From contig NZ_CP150356.1 of the NCBI RefSeq assembly GCF_051521505.1, positions 4,588,001 through 4,652,000 on the forward strand: DNA of 64,000 bases, written 5' to 3'. The translations under genes and the position numbers were made by a program. Below the pieces are notes generated by a model, which was not told where the DNA came from, did no database searches, and was given only the letters and a program-made list of their open reading frames with translations. Source of the stretch: Sorangium sp025924095. GTDB taxonomy: Bacteria > Myxococcota_A > Polyangia > Polyangiales > Polyangiaceae. Shown one piece after another: positions 16,816 to 24,693 of the stretch. Each line of letters begins with the position of its first letter. The first letter of the stretch is position 1.

Positions 16816-17745
16816 ATGGTCGAACCTCCTTGCGACTCCGGCACTCAGGGCATCCAGGGCATCTTTGCGCGGCCCTATATCGACCTCGAGCCGTACCTCG
16901 ATCTCGCCCCGCTCGGCGAGATCCACGAGGAGATCTGCCTCGGGCTCACGCAGGTGCCGATCGATTACACAGGCGGCAGCCACCGCACGATGGGCATCAT
17001 GCCGCCGTCGCGCCTCGGCGAGGCGCTCGGGGACTACGGCGAGGTGATCCGCGGCCTCAAGGACGAGGAGTTCGCCACGTTCCAGCGCCTCTCGGACGAC
17101 CCCTCGGCCATCGACCGCTCGGCGCGCGACGCCCTCGAGTTCGGCGAGGAGCGCGACATCCCGCTCTCGCGGCGGCAGATGCTCTGGCTCAAGTTCCGCC
17201 ATGGGGTCTACTTCCCCTGGAAGGTCTATGTCGAGCTGATCCCGAACCGCCTCTGGAGCGACAAGAGCCGGAGCGAAGGCAAGGACTTCACCCGCCTCGC
17301 GCGGTCGTTCTTCCCGAAGACGATCGACTACGTGAAGCGCTTGCCGTTCTCGTCGATCGGGCGCTGCAACATCATGGGTCTCGAGGCGAACGATCACGGC
17401 ACGGTGCACCGCGACGGGGACGGCGTGGCAGGGGAGGGGCGGAGCGTCGAGCGCGAGCCCGAACACTTCATCACCCTCTGTCCCGCGGGCAACAAGCGCC
17501 TGTTCCTGTGGGACGAGCGGGCGCGGCGGAGGACGCCTGTCGCCGGCCGGGCTTACTGGTTCAACGATCACGATTACCACGGTGTCGAGGCGGATCCGTT
17601 CTTCAGGTACTCGGTGCGCATCGACGGCACGTTCACCCCGGAGCTCATCGAGGCGCTTCGGCGCGACCACGGCCGGGCGCCGGGGGCCGCCGCGCGGGCG
17701 GCTGACGCGGGCGCGCCGCGCGACGCCGGGGAGGCCGCCGCGTGA
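16816..17745 (+). CDS. probable Fe(II)/2-oxoglutarate-dependent oxygenase
   Basis: A 309-residue protein whose C-terminal half resembles double-stranded beta-helix oxygenases of the aspartyl/asparaginyl hydroxylase type. Visible features are the HxD pair in GTVHRDGD (His198, Asp200), then EHFITLCPAGNKRLFLWD, and the distal segment YWFNDHDYHGVEADPFFRYS with a candidate third ligand (His252 or His255) and a 2-oxoglutarate-binding Arg (Arg264 or Arg268). The family link is inferred from this pattern. It is the first gene of a three-gene operon (next gene overlaps by GTGA) divergent from the DUF350/ligase operon, so it may modify the product or target of that ligase. Confidence 0.72.
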   Translation: MVEPPCDSGTQGIQGIFARPYIDLEPYLDLAPLGEIHEEICLGLTQVPIDYTGGSHRTMGIMPPSRLGEALGDYGEVIRGLKDEEFATFQRLSDDPSAIDRSARDALEFGEERDIPLSRRQMLWLKFRHGVYFPWKVYVELIPNRLWSDKSRSEGKDFTRLARSFFPKTIDYVKRLPFSSIGRCNIMGLEANDHGTVHRDGDGVAGEGRSVEREPEHFITLCPAGNKRLFLWDERARRRTPVAGRAYWFNDHDYHGVEADPFFRYSVRIDGTFTPELIEALRRDHGRAPGAAARAADAGAPRDAGEAAA

Positions 17746-19103
17746 GCCGGCTGGACGAGCCGTTCGAGCGGGCCGAGGTGCTCGACAAGCCGGGGATCGT
17801 CGGCGCGCGCTGGTGGCACAAGGGCCTCACCGAGGCGCCGAAGGACGCCTCGCGGCGGAGCGCCATCATGGTCGCGCTCGGCGCGGTCGGGCTCGCCGGG
17901 TTCGCGGCGGCGATCGCCGTGGCCGCCGACGGGTGCTCCGACGACGAGCACGAGGTCCAGAGGAAGCGGGCGCTCGACATGCAGCGGACCTTCGGCTGGA
18001 GCTTCGGCGCCGCGCAGGAGAGCGTCACGTTCGACGGCGAGTCGAGGAAGCCGTTCGACCAGGCGGCGATCGCGAGGATGGCGACGGACCTCAGGCCCGG
18101 AGACGAGGCCTTGCGCGCCTACTACGTTCCCGCGCTGTTCGAGTCGCCCTCCGCCGTGCCCACGCTCGTCGCCCAGGGGGATCCGGCGCCGATCACGCCG
18201 CTCGGCAACGTGCTCCGGCCGATCTTCACGGCGGCGATGGAGCGCGCCTACCGGAGCGGCAAGGCGCTCGCGTCGCTGCTCCTCGCCGCCCGGACGGCCA
18301 GCGGCCTGCGCCGGGACATCGCGGTCATCGTGGATCTGGACGGCCCCGAGTCGGTGGCCTTCGCCGCCGGCGCGGCGGAGGCGTTCGATCCGGTGTTCAC
18401 CTTCGACAACTGGCCGCACCCACGCGGCGTCGTCAAGGCGCACCAGACGCTCGCCGCGGCGGCGTACTATCAGCCGCTCTTCGCCCGCCCGCACCCCGGC
18501 CCGCGCGCGACCATGTTCGTCCTCGATCGCCAGCGGCTCTCGCCGTATTCGGACGACGCGACGCAGTTCGACAACCGGCATGTCGCGCGGCTGCCGTCCG
18601 CCGACGCGCTCTGGGACCGCGGGGTCCGACATGTGCTGTACGTCGTGCCCACGGAGGCGGATACGACCGAGTCCGACGATCTCAACGACGATCTCGTGGC
18701 CTACCGGATGCGTCAGCTCCGCGTGGGCATGATGGCCGCGAGCGCCTTCGCGCCTGATCTCACGGAGGCGAGGCCCGCGGACGCCACCGAGGACTGGCCT
18801 CCGTACTACTACGGTAGCAGCGCGAGGTCGCACGGCTGGTTCTGGGTGGACTATCCGTGGGGGCCGCCCCCGCTCAAGCAGGCGCCGGTCGAGCCCGCCG
18901 TGCGGCGGCCGGGCAAGAGCTATGCGCCGGCGGCGCGCGCGACGCCGTTCTCGACCAGCAGCGCCGCAGGCGCGACGCCGCCGAGCCCGACCGGCTTCGG
19001 GACGGTGCCCGTCGTCGTGGCGCTCGGCACCGGCGCGATCCTCGGGGCGGCGCTCAGCCGGAGCGGCTCGTGGAACCGGGCCTCGGGCGGGTACGGAGGC
19101 TAG
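17742..19103 (+). CDS. unknown exported or membrane-anchored protein
   Basis: A 453-residue protein I do not recognise. It begins with a GTG overlapping the stop of the oxygenase gene. A twin-arginine-like SRRS precedes a hydrophobic segment (about residues 42-62), so it is likely exported or anchored by one N-terminal helix. The central part (about 75-320) is a globular alpha/beta domain with IAVIVDLDGPESVAFAAGA and ATMFVLDRQRLSPYS. The C-terminal 80 residues are Pro/Ala/Ser/Gly-rich and end in SGSWNRASGGYGG. In E. coli the ligase/DUF350 pair is linked to small Ser/Gly-rich lipoproteins (DUF1190); this protein could play an equivalent role, but homology is not shown. Confidence 0.75.
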   Translation: MSRLDEPFERAEVLDKPGIVGARWWHKGLTEAPKDASRRSAIMVALGAVGLAGFAAAIAVAADGCSDDEHEVQRKRALDMQRTFGWSFGAAQESVTFDGESRKPFDQAAIARMATDLRPGDEALRAYYVPALFESPSAVPTLVAQGDPAPITPLGNVLRPIFTAAMERAYRSGKALASLLLAARTASGLRRDIAVIVDLDGPESVAFAAGAAEAFDPVFTFDNWPHPRGVVKAHQTLAAAAYYQPLFARPHPGPRATMFVLDRQRLSPYSDDATQFDNRHVARLPSADALWDRGVRHVLYVVPTEADTTESDDLNDDLVAYRMRQLRVGMMAASAFAPDLTEARPADATEDWPPYYYGSSARSHGWFWVDYPWGPPPLKQAPVEPAVRRPGKSYAPAARATPFSTSSAAGATPPSPTGFGTVPVVVALGTGAILGAALSRSGSWNRASGGYGG

Positions 19104-19105
19104 GC

Positions 19106-19678
19106 GTGGAGCACTCGATCTTCGCGATGGAGGTGTGCGCGCGCCTGGACCCCGGGAGCGCCCTGCAGCGCACGCTGCACGAGTCCATCCAGGGCCATTG
19201 CGAGACGATGAGCCTGAACCAGAAGTGGCACCAGTACCGCCGCGCGCAGGTGGCGCTGCTGTCCAACCTGCCAGTCCTCGAGAAGGGGTGCTGGGACTAT
19301 TTCGACGACGACTCCCGCGCGCTCAACGACTACGGCATGTGGGCCCGCGGCATGATCACCGAGGAGGGGGCGCGCAAGGGGCCGTCGGGGACGGCGGATC
19401 CGTACCGCGGGCAGCCGCGCTACCTGACCTTCACGATGGCGTTCCTCCTGCTCCACGGCTCGCCCACCGATCGGATGATCCGCACCATCTGCGACGTCCC
19501 CAAGGACCGCCTCTGGCGCCGCGACGTGTTCGGCCACATCCTCCAGAACCTCGGGCACGTGAGCTTCGCCAGCGTCAAGTCGGACGTCATCTACCTGATC
19601 CCGCGCGACGAGGGCTGGGCGCTCACCGCCGAGGATCTGACCGATCCCAAGTTCCACTACCTGCGCAAGATCGTATAG
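19106..19678 (+). CDS. unknown conserved protein of the oxygenase operon
   Basis: A 190-residue soluble protein without recognised domain. The GTG at 19106 is preceded by GGAGG six bases upstream, better than the ATG at 19127. The body is mixed alpha/beta with many aromatic residues (for example LNQKWHQYRRAQVALLSNL and GCWDYFDDDSRALNDYGMW). It lies two bases after the preceding gene and is surely co-transcribed with it and with the oxygenase. It is a candidate partner or substrate carrier in the ligase/DUF350/oxygenase system. Confidence 0.75.
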   Translation: MEHSIFAMEVCARLDPGSALQRTLHESIQGHCETMSLNQKWHQYRRAQVALLSNLPVLEKGCWDYFDDDSRALNDYGMWARGMITEEGARKGPSGTADPYRGQPRYLTFTMAFLLLHGSPTDRMIRTICDVPKDRLWRRDVFGHILQNLGHVSFASVKSDVIYLIPRDEGWALTAEDLTDPKFHYLRKIV

Positions 19679-19716
19679 AGCAGAGCGGCGCTCGCCCGCG
19701 CCTGGCGGATAAGAAA

Positions 19717-19753
19717 GCCGCCAGGGACGCCAAGAACGCCAAGGACGCGAAGG
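19717..19753. repeat. short ACGCCAAG-type direct repeat
   Basis: A run of near-identical nonamers (GACGCCAAG, AACGCCAAG, GACGCGAAG) lies between the convergent oxygenase operon and the next minus-strand gene. It is simple-sequence intergenic DNA with no coding support. Confidence 0.7.
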
Positions 19754-19827
19754 GGGCAGAGGACGGAGGATCTTATCCTGGTGTCTTGCTTTTTATATAG
19801 ATTTATACATCGCGCTGGAGCGGCGCC

Positions 19828-20619
19828 TCAAAACCACGTTTCCCACCGGCCGCGGTCGATCTCTGCGGCATGCACCGTCGCGGAGATGCGGTCTCGGTCG
19901 CCGGGAAATGGCTGTATCTGGTGCAGGCGATAGCTGTCGATGACGAGCGCGCCGCCGGGGCTGTAGCCGGCGATGAGGCTCCGCGCGGAGAGCGCCTCGT
20001 CGCCCGGGTCGTCCCGCCCGTCGTAGAGGACGTCCCACAGCTTGAGCCCGCCGTCCGCGTCGGGGAGATCCAGCATCACGACGACGGTGATCGCGCGGAG
20101 CCGCCGGGAAAGGTGGTAGTCGGAGAGCCCCTCCGTGTCGAAGTGGATGACGCCGCCCTCGCGCGCGACCTTCTCCCCCGCGGGGAAGATGTGCACCCCG
20201 GGCCCGCAGAAGCCGCGCCGGGGCTGCGCGAGCCCGCCCGTGAGCGCCGCGACGAGCTCGCGCATCCGGCGCTGGAGCCCGGGGAGGCGGCGCTCGACGC
20301 GGGCGTCGGAGGCGGCCGCGTCGGCGAAGTACAGCCGGGAGCGCCCCTGCTCCAGGTGCGTGTAGAAGGCGCGCCCCAGCGAGAACTGCTCGCCGCCGAA
20401 GTCGGCAGTCCACTCATCGCGGGCGGCCTGGACCCCCGCGACGAGCGCCGCGCGCTCCGCCTCGGAGAACACCCGGGGTATCTCCAGGGCGAAGTGGCGA
20501 TCGAGCGCGTCGACGGGCGGATCCCCCGTGCGCGGGGAGGAGGAGGACGAGGACGAGGAGGCTGACGAGCCGAGATGAGGGTCGAGCCGCCGTACGGAGG
20601 CGCGGCGCGCGGTGGGCAT
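19828..20619 (-). CDS. Fe(II)/2-oxoglutarate-dependent oxygenase
   Basis: A 263-residue oxygenase of the prolyl-4-hydroxylase-like fold. The metal and cosubstrate ligands are visible: HFD (His159, Asp161) in GGVIHFDTEG, distal His233 in SYRLHQIQPF and Arg244 in DRISATVHA. A Ser-rich stretch (about residues 18-29) encoded by a GAGGAC-type repeat precedes the domain. The start at 20619 (MPTARR) is the first ATG before the Ser run; the frame is open upstream through a tandem repeat but that part is not protein-like. Substrate unknown. It is convergent with the preceding operon and probably monocistronic. Confidence 0.82.
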   Translation of the reverse strand: MPTARRASVRRLDPHLGSSASSSSSSSSPRTGDPPVDALDRHFALEIPRVFSEAERAALVAGVQAARDEWTADFGGEQFSLGRAFYTHLEQGRSRLYFADAAASDARVERRLPGLQRRMRELVAALTGGLAQPRRGFCGPGVHIFPAGEKVAREGGVIHFDTEGLSDYHLSRRLRAITVVVMLDLPDADGGLKLWDVLYDGRDDPGDEALSARSLIAGYSPGGALVIDSYRLHQIQPFPGDRDRISATVHAAEIDRGRWETWF

Positions 20620-20646
20620 GGGCAAACCACCGTTAGCATCGTCCGC

Positions 20647-20706
20647 GGCGACCAGCCAACCGGCGACCAGCCAACCGGCGACCGGCCAACCGGCGACCAG
20701 CCAACC
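20647..20706. repeat. 15-bp tandem repeat, four copies
   Basis: GGCGACCAGCCAACC is repeated four times (20647, 20662, 20677, 20692; the third has one substitution). It lies upstream of the minus-strand oxygenase and before minC. The element shares the CCAACC/GGCGACC parts with the fragments downstream of the RAYT gene. Confidence 0.92.
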
Positions 20707-20829
20707 GGCGGCCCGCCGGCCGTGACGCCCGACTGACGGCCGGAGAGCCCGCCGGTTTTTCCGGCGCGCGCTGACGGATCCGGGGTACAGTGCCGCGGCG
20801 GAAGCACCTTTTTGCGAGCGAGGACAGCG

Positions 20830-21675
20830 ATGGTGTCGGGCAGGCGAGGGGAGAAGCGGCAGGAGCAGCAGGCATTTGCGCTCAAGGGCACGATGCCCGC
20901 GATGACGATGCTCTGTCTGCGGACGGCGGATGTCTCGGCCATCGAGCGTCAGCTCGAAGGCCACATCTCGCAGATGCCGCACTTCTTCCTGCACCTGCCG
21001 ATCCTGCTCGATCTCGACGCCCTCGGCGACGAGCCCGTCGACCTCGGCGCGCTCGCCGGGCTGCTGCGCAAGCACAACCTCGTGCCCATCGCCGTGCGCA
21101 ACCCGACGGACGCCCAGCGCGAGCGGGCCGTCGCCGCCGGCCTCGGCGTGCTGCGGACGCCGCTCACCCGCTCGCCGCGAAAGGACTCGCCGGCCGAGGG
21201 AAACACCCCCACGCCGGGGCCCGTGGCGGTAGGACCTGCGGGGGCGGACCGCGGGGCGGCAGGGGCGGCCGCGGACCGCGGCGCGGCCGGGCCCGCCCGG
21301 CGCTCGAGGGACGCCGCGCCGGCGCCGGACGCGGCCGGCGAGCCGCCGCCCGCGGGCCTCACACTGCGGCAGCCGGTGCGCAGCGGGCAGGTCATCTACG
21401 TCCCTCACGGCGACCTCGTGGTCCTCTCGCCGGTCAGCTCGGGCGCGGAGCTCATCGCCAACGACAACATCCACGTCTACGCGCCGCTCCGCGGCCGCGC
21501 CATGGCCGGCGCCCACAACAACGCGGACGCGAGCATCTTCTGCATGAGCCTCGAGGCGGAGTTCGTCTCCATCGCCGGCCGCTACCTCATGGCCGACGAG
21601 ATCCCCGACGAGCACCGAGGCAAGCCCGCCCGCATCTCGGTGCAGAACGACGGGCTCGTGATCACGCGGCTGTAG
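20830..21675 (+). CDS. minC: septum site-determining protein MinC
   Basis: A 281-residue MinC, the FtsZ-ring inhibitor that keeps division from occurring at the wrong place. The N-terminal FtsZ-binding domain (about 10-110) is followed by an Ala/Pro/Gly-rich linker (about 115-175) and the conserved C-terminal MinD-binding beta-helix domain (about 178-281: LRQPVRSGQVIYVPHGDLVV, GSxxA-type turn in SSGAELIANDNIHVYAPLRG, AGHN-type AGAHNNADASIFC). Unlike the common minCDE order, minD and minE are about 19 kb downstream in this window. Start at 20830 is one of two nearby ATGs. Confidence 0.93.
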   Translation: MVSGRRGEKRQEQQAFALKGTMPAMTMLCLRTADVSAIERQLEGHISQMPHFFLHLPILLDLDALGDEPVDLGALAGLLRKHNLVPIAVRNPTDAQRERAVAAGLGVLRTPLTRSPRKDSPAEGNTPTPGPVAVGPAGADRGAAGAAADRGAAGPARRSRDAAPAPDAAGEPPPAGLTLRQPVRSGQVIYVPHGDLVVLSPVSSGAELIANDNIHVYAPLRGRAMAGAHNNADASIFCMSLEAEFVSIAGRYLMADEIPDEHRGKPARISVQNDGLVITRL

Positions 21676-22293
21676 CGCTCAGGCGCCCTCCGGCGGGGAT
21701 CCCAGCGCCGGCGGCGTTCCGTCGAGCCCGTCGCGCCGCTCGGGACGCCGCGGCTCGCCATCCGGGGCGAACGGCCCGCCGGGGCCTCGCCGTCATGGGC
21801 TCCCGAGCCTCCTCCACGGAAAACCACCCGGGACGAGCGCGTTCGTACTGGCAGCCTTCGCCGCAGATCCGCCGCTCGCACACGGCGGCTGACGTTCGGC
21901 TCGAACGCCCTCTGCGGGACCAGAGACGGTCGACATCTCGCGTCCGGAGCACCGCCGGGGCATCGGTGACAGATCCAGACAGGCGCGATGGTGCGAGGAC
22001 AAACCCCGTGTTCCCGCAAGCTGGCGACGCTGGAACAAACAGTTATCGTCCAGCGCGACTACCCTGAAACAAAACCACCAACTGAAAAAGCGCTTGCACC
22101 GGCGCAGTCGTGGAATAGCTTACCGCTCGCTGTCACGCAGAGCTCGACGGAGCGCGTGACCGCCTTCGGGCCCGCAAGTGGCAGGTGAGCTGGCGACCGA
22201 CGTCGCCGAACCACAGGTCGATGCGGAGCTGTGCGCCGGGCGAGCTGTCCCGGCGTGAGATCGTGTATCTGTGATCATGATTGGAGGGGTTCC
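21676..22293. other. intergenic region between minC and a secreted protein gene
   Basis: About 620 bases with no supported gene. The second half (about 21990-22110) is AT-richer than the surroundings and may contain the promoter of the gene at 22294. A good Shine-Dalgarno-like GGAGGGG lies just before that gene. Confidence 0.45.
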
Positions 22294-22866
22294 ATGCAGA
22301 AGATGCTTCTTCCGTCTTTCGTCCTCGTTGCCGTGACGCTCTCCGCCAGCGCGATGGCGGCGAATATTCAAAGGTTCGACGTCAAGATCGATACCGGGTA
22401 CGACGATATCAGCGACGCCAACGAGCTGAGGTGCGACGATCCCTTCTTCAAGGATGACGATGCGGGGGAATACCTCGGTTACCCGATCGAATTCTGTGCG
22501 AGCGCATGCAGGGTGAAGTTCAAGGGGGATGTGCGGGAGTCCGCCAACTTCTACCTGTTGCAGAAGTTGACGTCCGGTAACTACGACTGCAAGAAGATCG
22601 ACGAGAAGCCGACCTTCGTCGCCAACGATCGCAACAAGAAGAGCAAGCTCCTCTTCAAGAACAAGGTCCGGACAGTCAAGGTGTTTGCGGGAGGCTCAGA
22701 CTTTGAAGGCAACCTGTACGGCGCGTGCAGCTTCAAGGATCTCGACTACATCGACTACAGTTGCTGGTTCGAGGCCAAGGAGAACGACCGCGAGGAGGAC
22801 GAGGAGGACGAGGAGGACGAGGAGGGCGAGCACGCGGACAGCGACGGGACGGTGACCGAGGGCTGA
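22294..22866 (+). CDS. secreted protein with acidic tail, unknown function
   Basis: A 190-residue protein with a clear signal peptide (cleavage after SASAMA, about residue 22). The mature part has several Cys residues that could pair, is unusually rich in Lys, Asp and Asn for this genome, and ends in a run of Glu/Asp (about 168-183) encoded by GAGGAC repeats. No known family is recognised. The ATG follows GGAGGGG. A strong terminator at 22976-23013 ends the transcript, so it is monocistronic. Confidence 0.8.
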   Translation: MQKMLLPSFVLVAVTLSASAMAANIQRFDVKIDTGYDDISDANELRCDDPFFKDDDAGEYLGYPIEFCASACRVKFKGDVRESANFYLLQKLTSGNYDCKKIDEKPTFVANDRNKKSKLLFKNKVRTVKVFAGGSDFEGNLYGACSFKDLDYIDYSCWFEAKENDREEDEEDEEDEEGEHADSDGTVTEG

Positions 22867-22975
22867 TCCTCGACGCACGATCCGGAACGCCGCAGATCGG
22901 CGGCCGTCCGGAGCTCCCGGAGTGCACACGGGAGCTCCGGTGACCGGCGGCAGCGCGCGCCGGTCTCTGGCGGGA

Positions 22976-23013
22976 AGGGAGTCGCCGGCTTTCGCCGGCG
23001 GCTCTCCCTTTTT
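22976..23013 (+). terminator. rho-independent terminator
   Basis: A GC-rich stem (CGCCGGC, loop TTTC, GCCGGCG, extended by AGGGAG/CTCCCT on the outside) is followed by five Ts at 23009-23013. It lies 110 bases after the stop of the acidic-tail protein gene on the plus strand. Confidence 0.85.
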
Positions 23014-23074
23014 GTGCCAGGCGTCTACCGCACGACCGCGCGGTCGCCGGGGTACGCCACCTGGAGACACGACG

Positions 23075-24664
23075 ATGCAACAGCACAGCTCACGAACAAG
23101 CCTCGTTCACCGATCCTCTGGCAGGCTCCTCCTGCTCGCCCTGCTCGCCCTCGCCATCGCGGCCACGGTGCTGCTGCTCGCCCGCCCCAGGGCCGAAGAG
23201 ACCCTCTCCGCAAGCAGCGAGGAGGCCGAAGGCGAGACGCGCAGGCGACCGTCCACCTACCGGAACCGGGCCCTCTTGAAGGCCCCCACGCCGTCCCGGC
23301 CGCGCGAGGCCGAAAGCCCGCGGATCGTCGGCGACGTCTACGACACGAACGGCAACACGCTCGCGGGCGCGGCCGTCGTCGCCACGACCTTCGAGGTCGC
23401 CGGCAACATCCCCTCGACCGCGCGCGCCGTGACGAGCGATGAGCGCGGGCGCTTCGAGCTCAGCTTGCCGGCGGGGACATACCAGCTCAAGGTCGCTCTG
23501 GCCGGCTACGGCCCGAACAGCACGATCGCGCACAGCGGCGACACCGTGAGTCTCGTGCTGTCGCAGAGCGGCGTCATCACCGGGCGCGTCGTCGACGAGC
23601 GCAAGGAGCCGGTGCGCCGCTTCACCATCGATGTCCTCTCCGCCGTTCCCGATGACGCGCCGGCGCCGCCGGCGATGTACTCACAGACGTTCGAGAGCCC
23701 CGATGGGACCTTCCGCATCGACCAGATCCCCGACTGGAACGTGATCCTCAAGGCCACGGCCGAGGAGCACGCGCCGACGTTCTCCGAAGCGCTCACCGTC
23801 GAGCGCGGCCAGACGGGCACGGTGGAGCTCGCGCTCTCCCGTGGGTGCGCCCTCTCGGGGAGGGTGGAGGACTCGCAGGGCACGCCGCTGCCGGGCGTGT
23901 TCGTCGACGCCGAGTCGCGACTCGGCACCGGCTCCCTGAGCGAGCAGGCCCTCCAATCCTCGGCCGACGTGCAGCAGACGAAGACCGAGGACGACGGCAC
24001 CTTCCGGCTCGAGCATGTGCCCACGGGGGACGTCCAGGTGCGCGCCTACGACGGGAGCCACGCGGTGACCACGCTGGCCTTGAACATCTCCGACTGCGGC
24101 AAGGTAGAGCCGGTGAAGGTGGTCATGTCCCCCGGCGGGAGCCTCCACGGCGTGGCGCGCCGGGAGGACGGCTCGCCGATCCCCCACGCCAAGATCACGC
24201 TCCTCGCCCGCTCCGTCGGCTTCGTGAACGTGCTGGCCGATGAAGAGGGGCGCTATGGCATCGACGACCTGCCCGCCGGGAGGGTGCGCGTCGAGCTGCG
24301 CGATGGCAGCCAGGCGACCATGGTGTCCGTGAAGGTCAAGGAGGGCATGACAGTGAAACGCGACATCTCCCTCTTTGGCGAGGGGACCGGCGAGCTCCGG
24401 GGGCGCGTCACCGCCGGCGACAAGCCCCTCGCCGGGATCCGCCTGTTCATCGCCTCGAACCGCGGCCCCAAGAAGGGCTTCGAGCGCCACACGTCGGTGA
24501 CCGACAAAGACGGCAATTTCCGTGTGCCCTCTGTCGCACCGGGGGCTTACGTGGTCACCGCCACGGCCACCCCCGCGGGCCAAGGCGCGTACGTCGAGGA
24601 GGGCGGCGTCACGACCGTGAACCTCGACGTGAAGCCGAGGCCCGCCGCCGAGGACACGAACTGA
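23075..24664 (+). CDS. membrane-anchored protein with carboxypeptidase-regulatory-like repeats
   Basis: A 529-residue protein with an N-terminal transmembrane anchor (LLLLALLALAIAATVLLLA, about residues 18-36) and a long outer part built of at least five carboxypeptidase regulatory-like (prealbumin/SpaA-type) beta-sandwich repeats. Each shows the pattern G-x-V-x-D-x-x-G-x-P-L-x-G-A followed by T-D-x-x-G-x-F and an LPAGTY-like turn (for example GDVYDTNGNTLAGAAV, TSDERGRFELSLPAGTYQLK, GRVEDSQGTPLPGVFV). Such repeats mediate surface binding or structural roles, not peptidase activity. Start at 23075 keeps the anchor near the N terminus. Convergent with the next gene through a shared hairpin. Confidence 0.83.
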   Translation: MQQHSSRTSLVHRSSGRLLLLALLALAIAATVLLLARPRAEETLSASSEEAEGETRRRPSTYRNRALLKAPTPSRPREAESPRIVGDVYDTNGNTLAGAAVVATTFEVAGNIPSTARAVTSDERGRFELSLPAGTYQLKVALAGYGPNSTIAHSGDTVSLVLSQSGVITGRVVDERKEPVRRFTIDVLSAVPDDAPAPPAMYSQTFESPDGTFRIDQIPDWNVILKATAEEHAPTFSEALTVERGQTGTVELALSRGCALSGRVEDSQGTPLPGVFVDAESRLGTGSLSEQALQSSADVQQTKTEDDGTFRLEHVPTGDVQVRAYDGSHAVTTLALNISDCGKVEPVKVVMSPGGSLHGVARREDGSPIPHAKITLLARSVGFVNVLADEEGRYGIDDLPAGRVRVELRDGSQATMVSVKVKEGMTVKRDISLFGEGTGELRGRVTAGDKPLAGIRLFIASNRGPKKGFERHTSVTDKDGNFRVPSVAPGAYVVTATATPAGQGAYVEEGGVTTVNLDVKPRPAAEDTN

Positions 24665-24673
24665 GCCGCCGCC

Positions 24674-24690
24674 CCCCGGCCCGGCCGGGG
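24674..24690. terminator. GC hairpin between convergent genes
   Basis: CCCCGGC, loop CCG, GCCGGGG lies between the stops at 24664 (plus) and 24694 (minus). It has the position of a bidirectional terminator but no T-tract. Confidence 0.55.
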
Positions 24691-24693
24691 CCT

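Noticed and set aside
20812..20829. Upstream ATG for minC at 20812
   Set aside because: It adds only six residues outside the MinC domain; 20830 fits the usual length better, although the choice is not certain.
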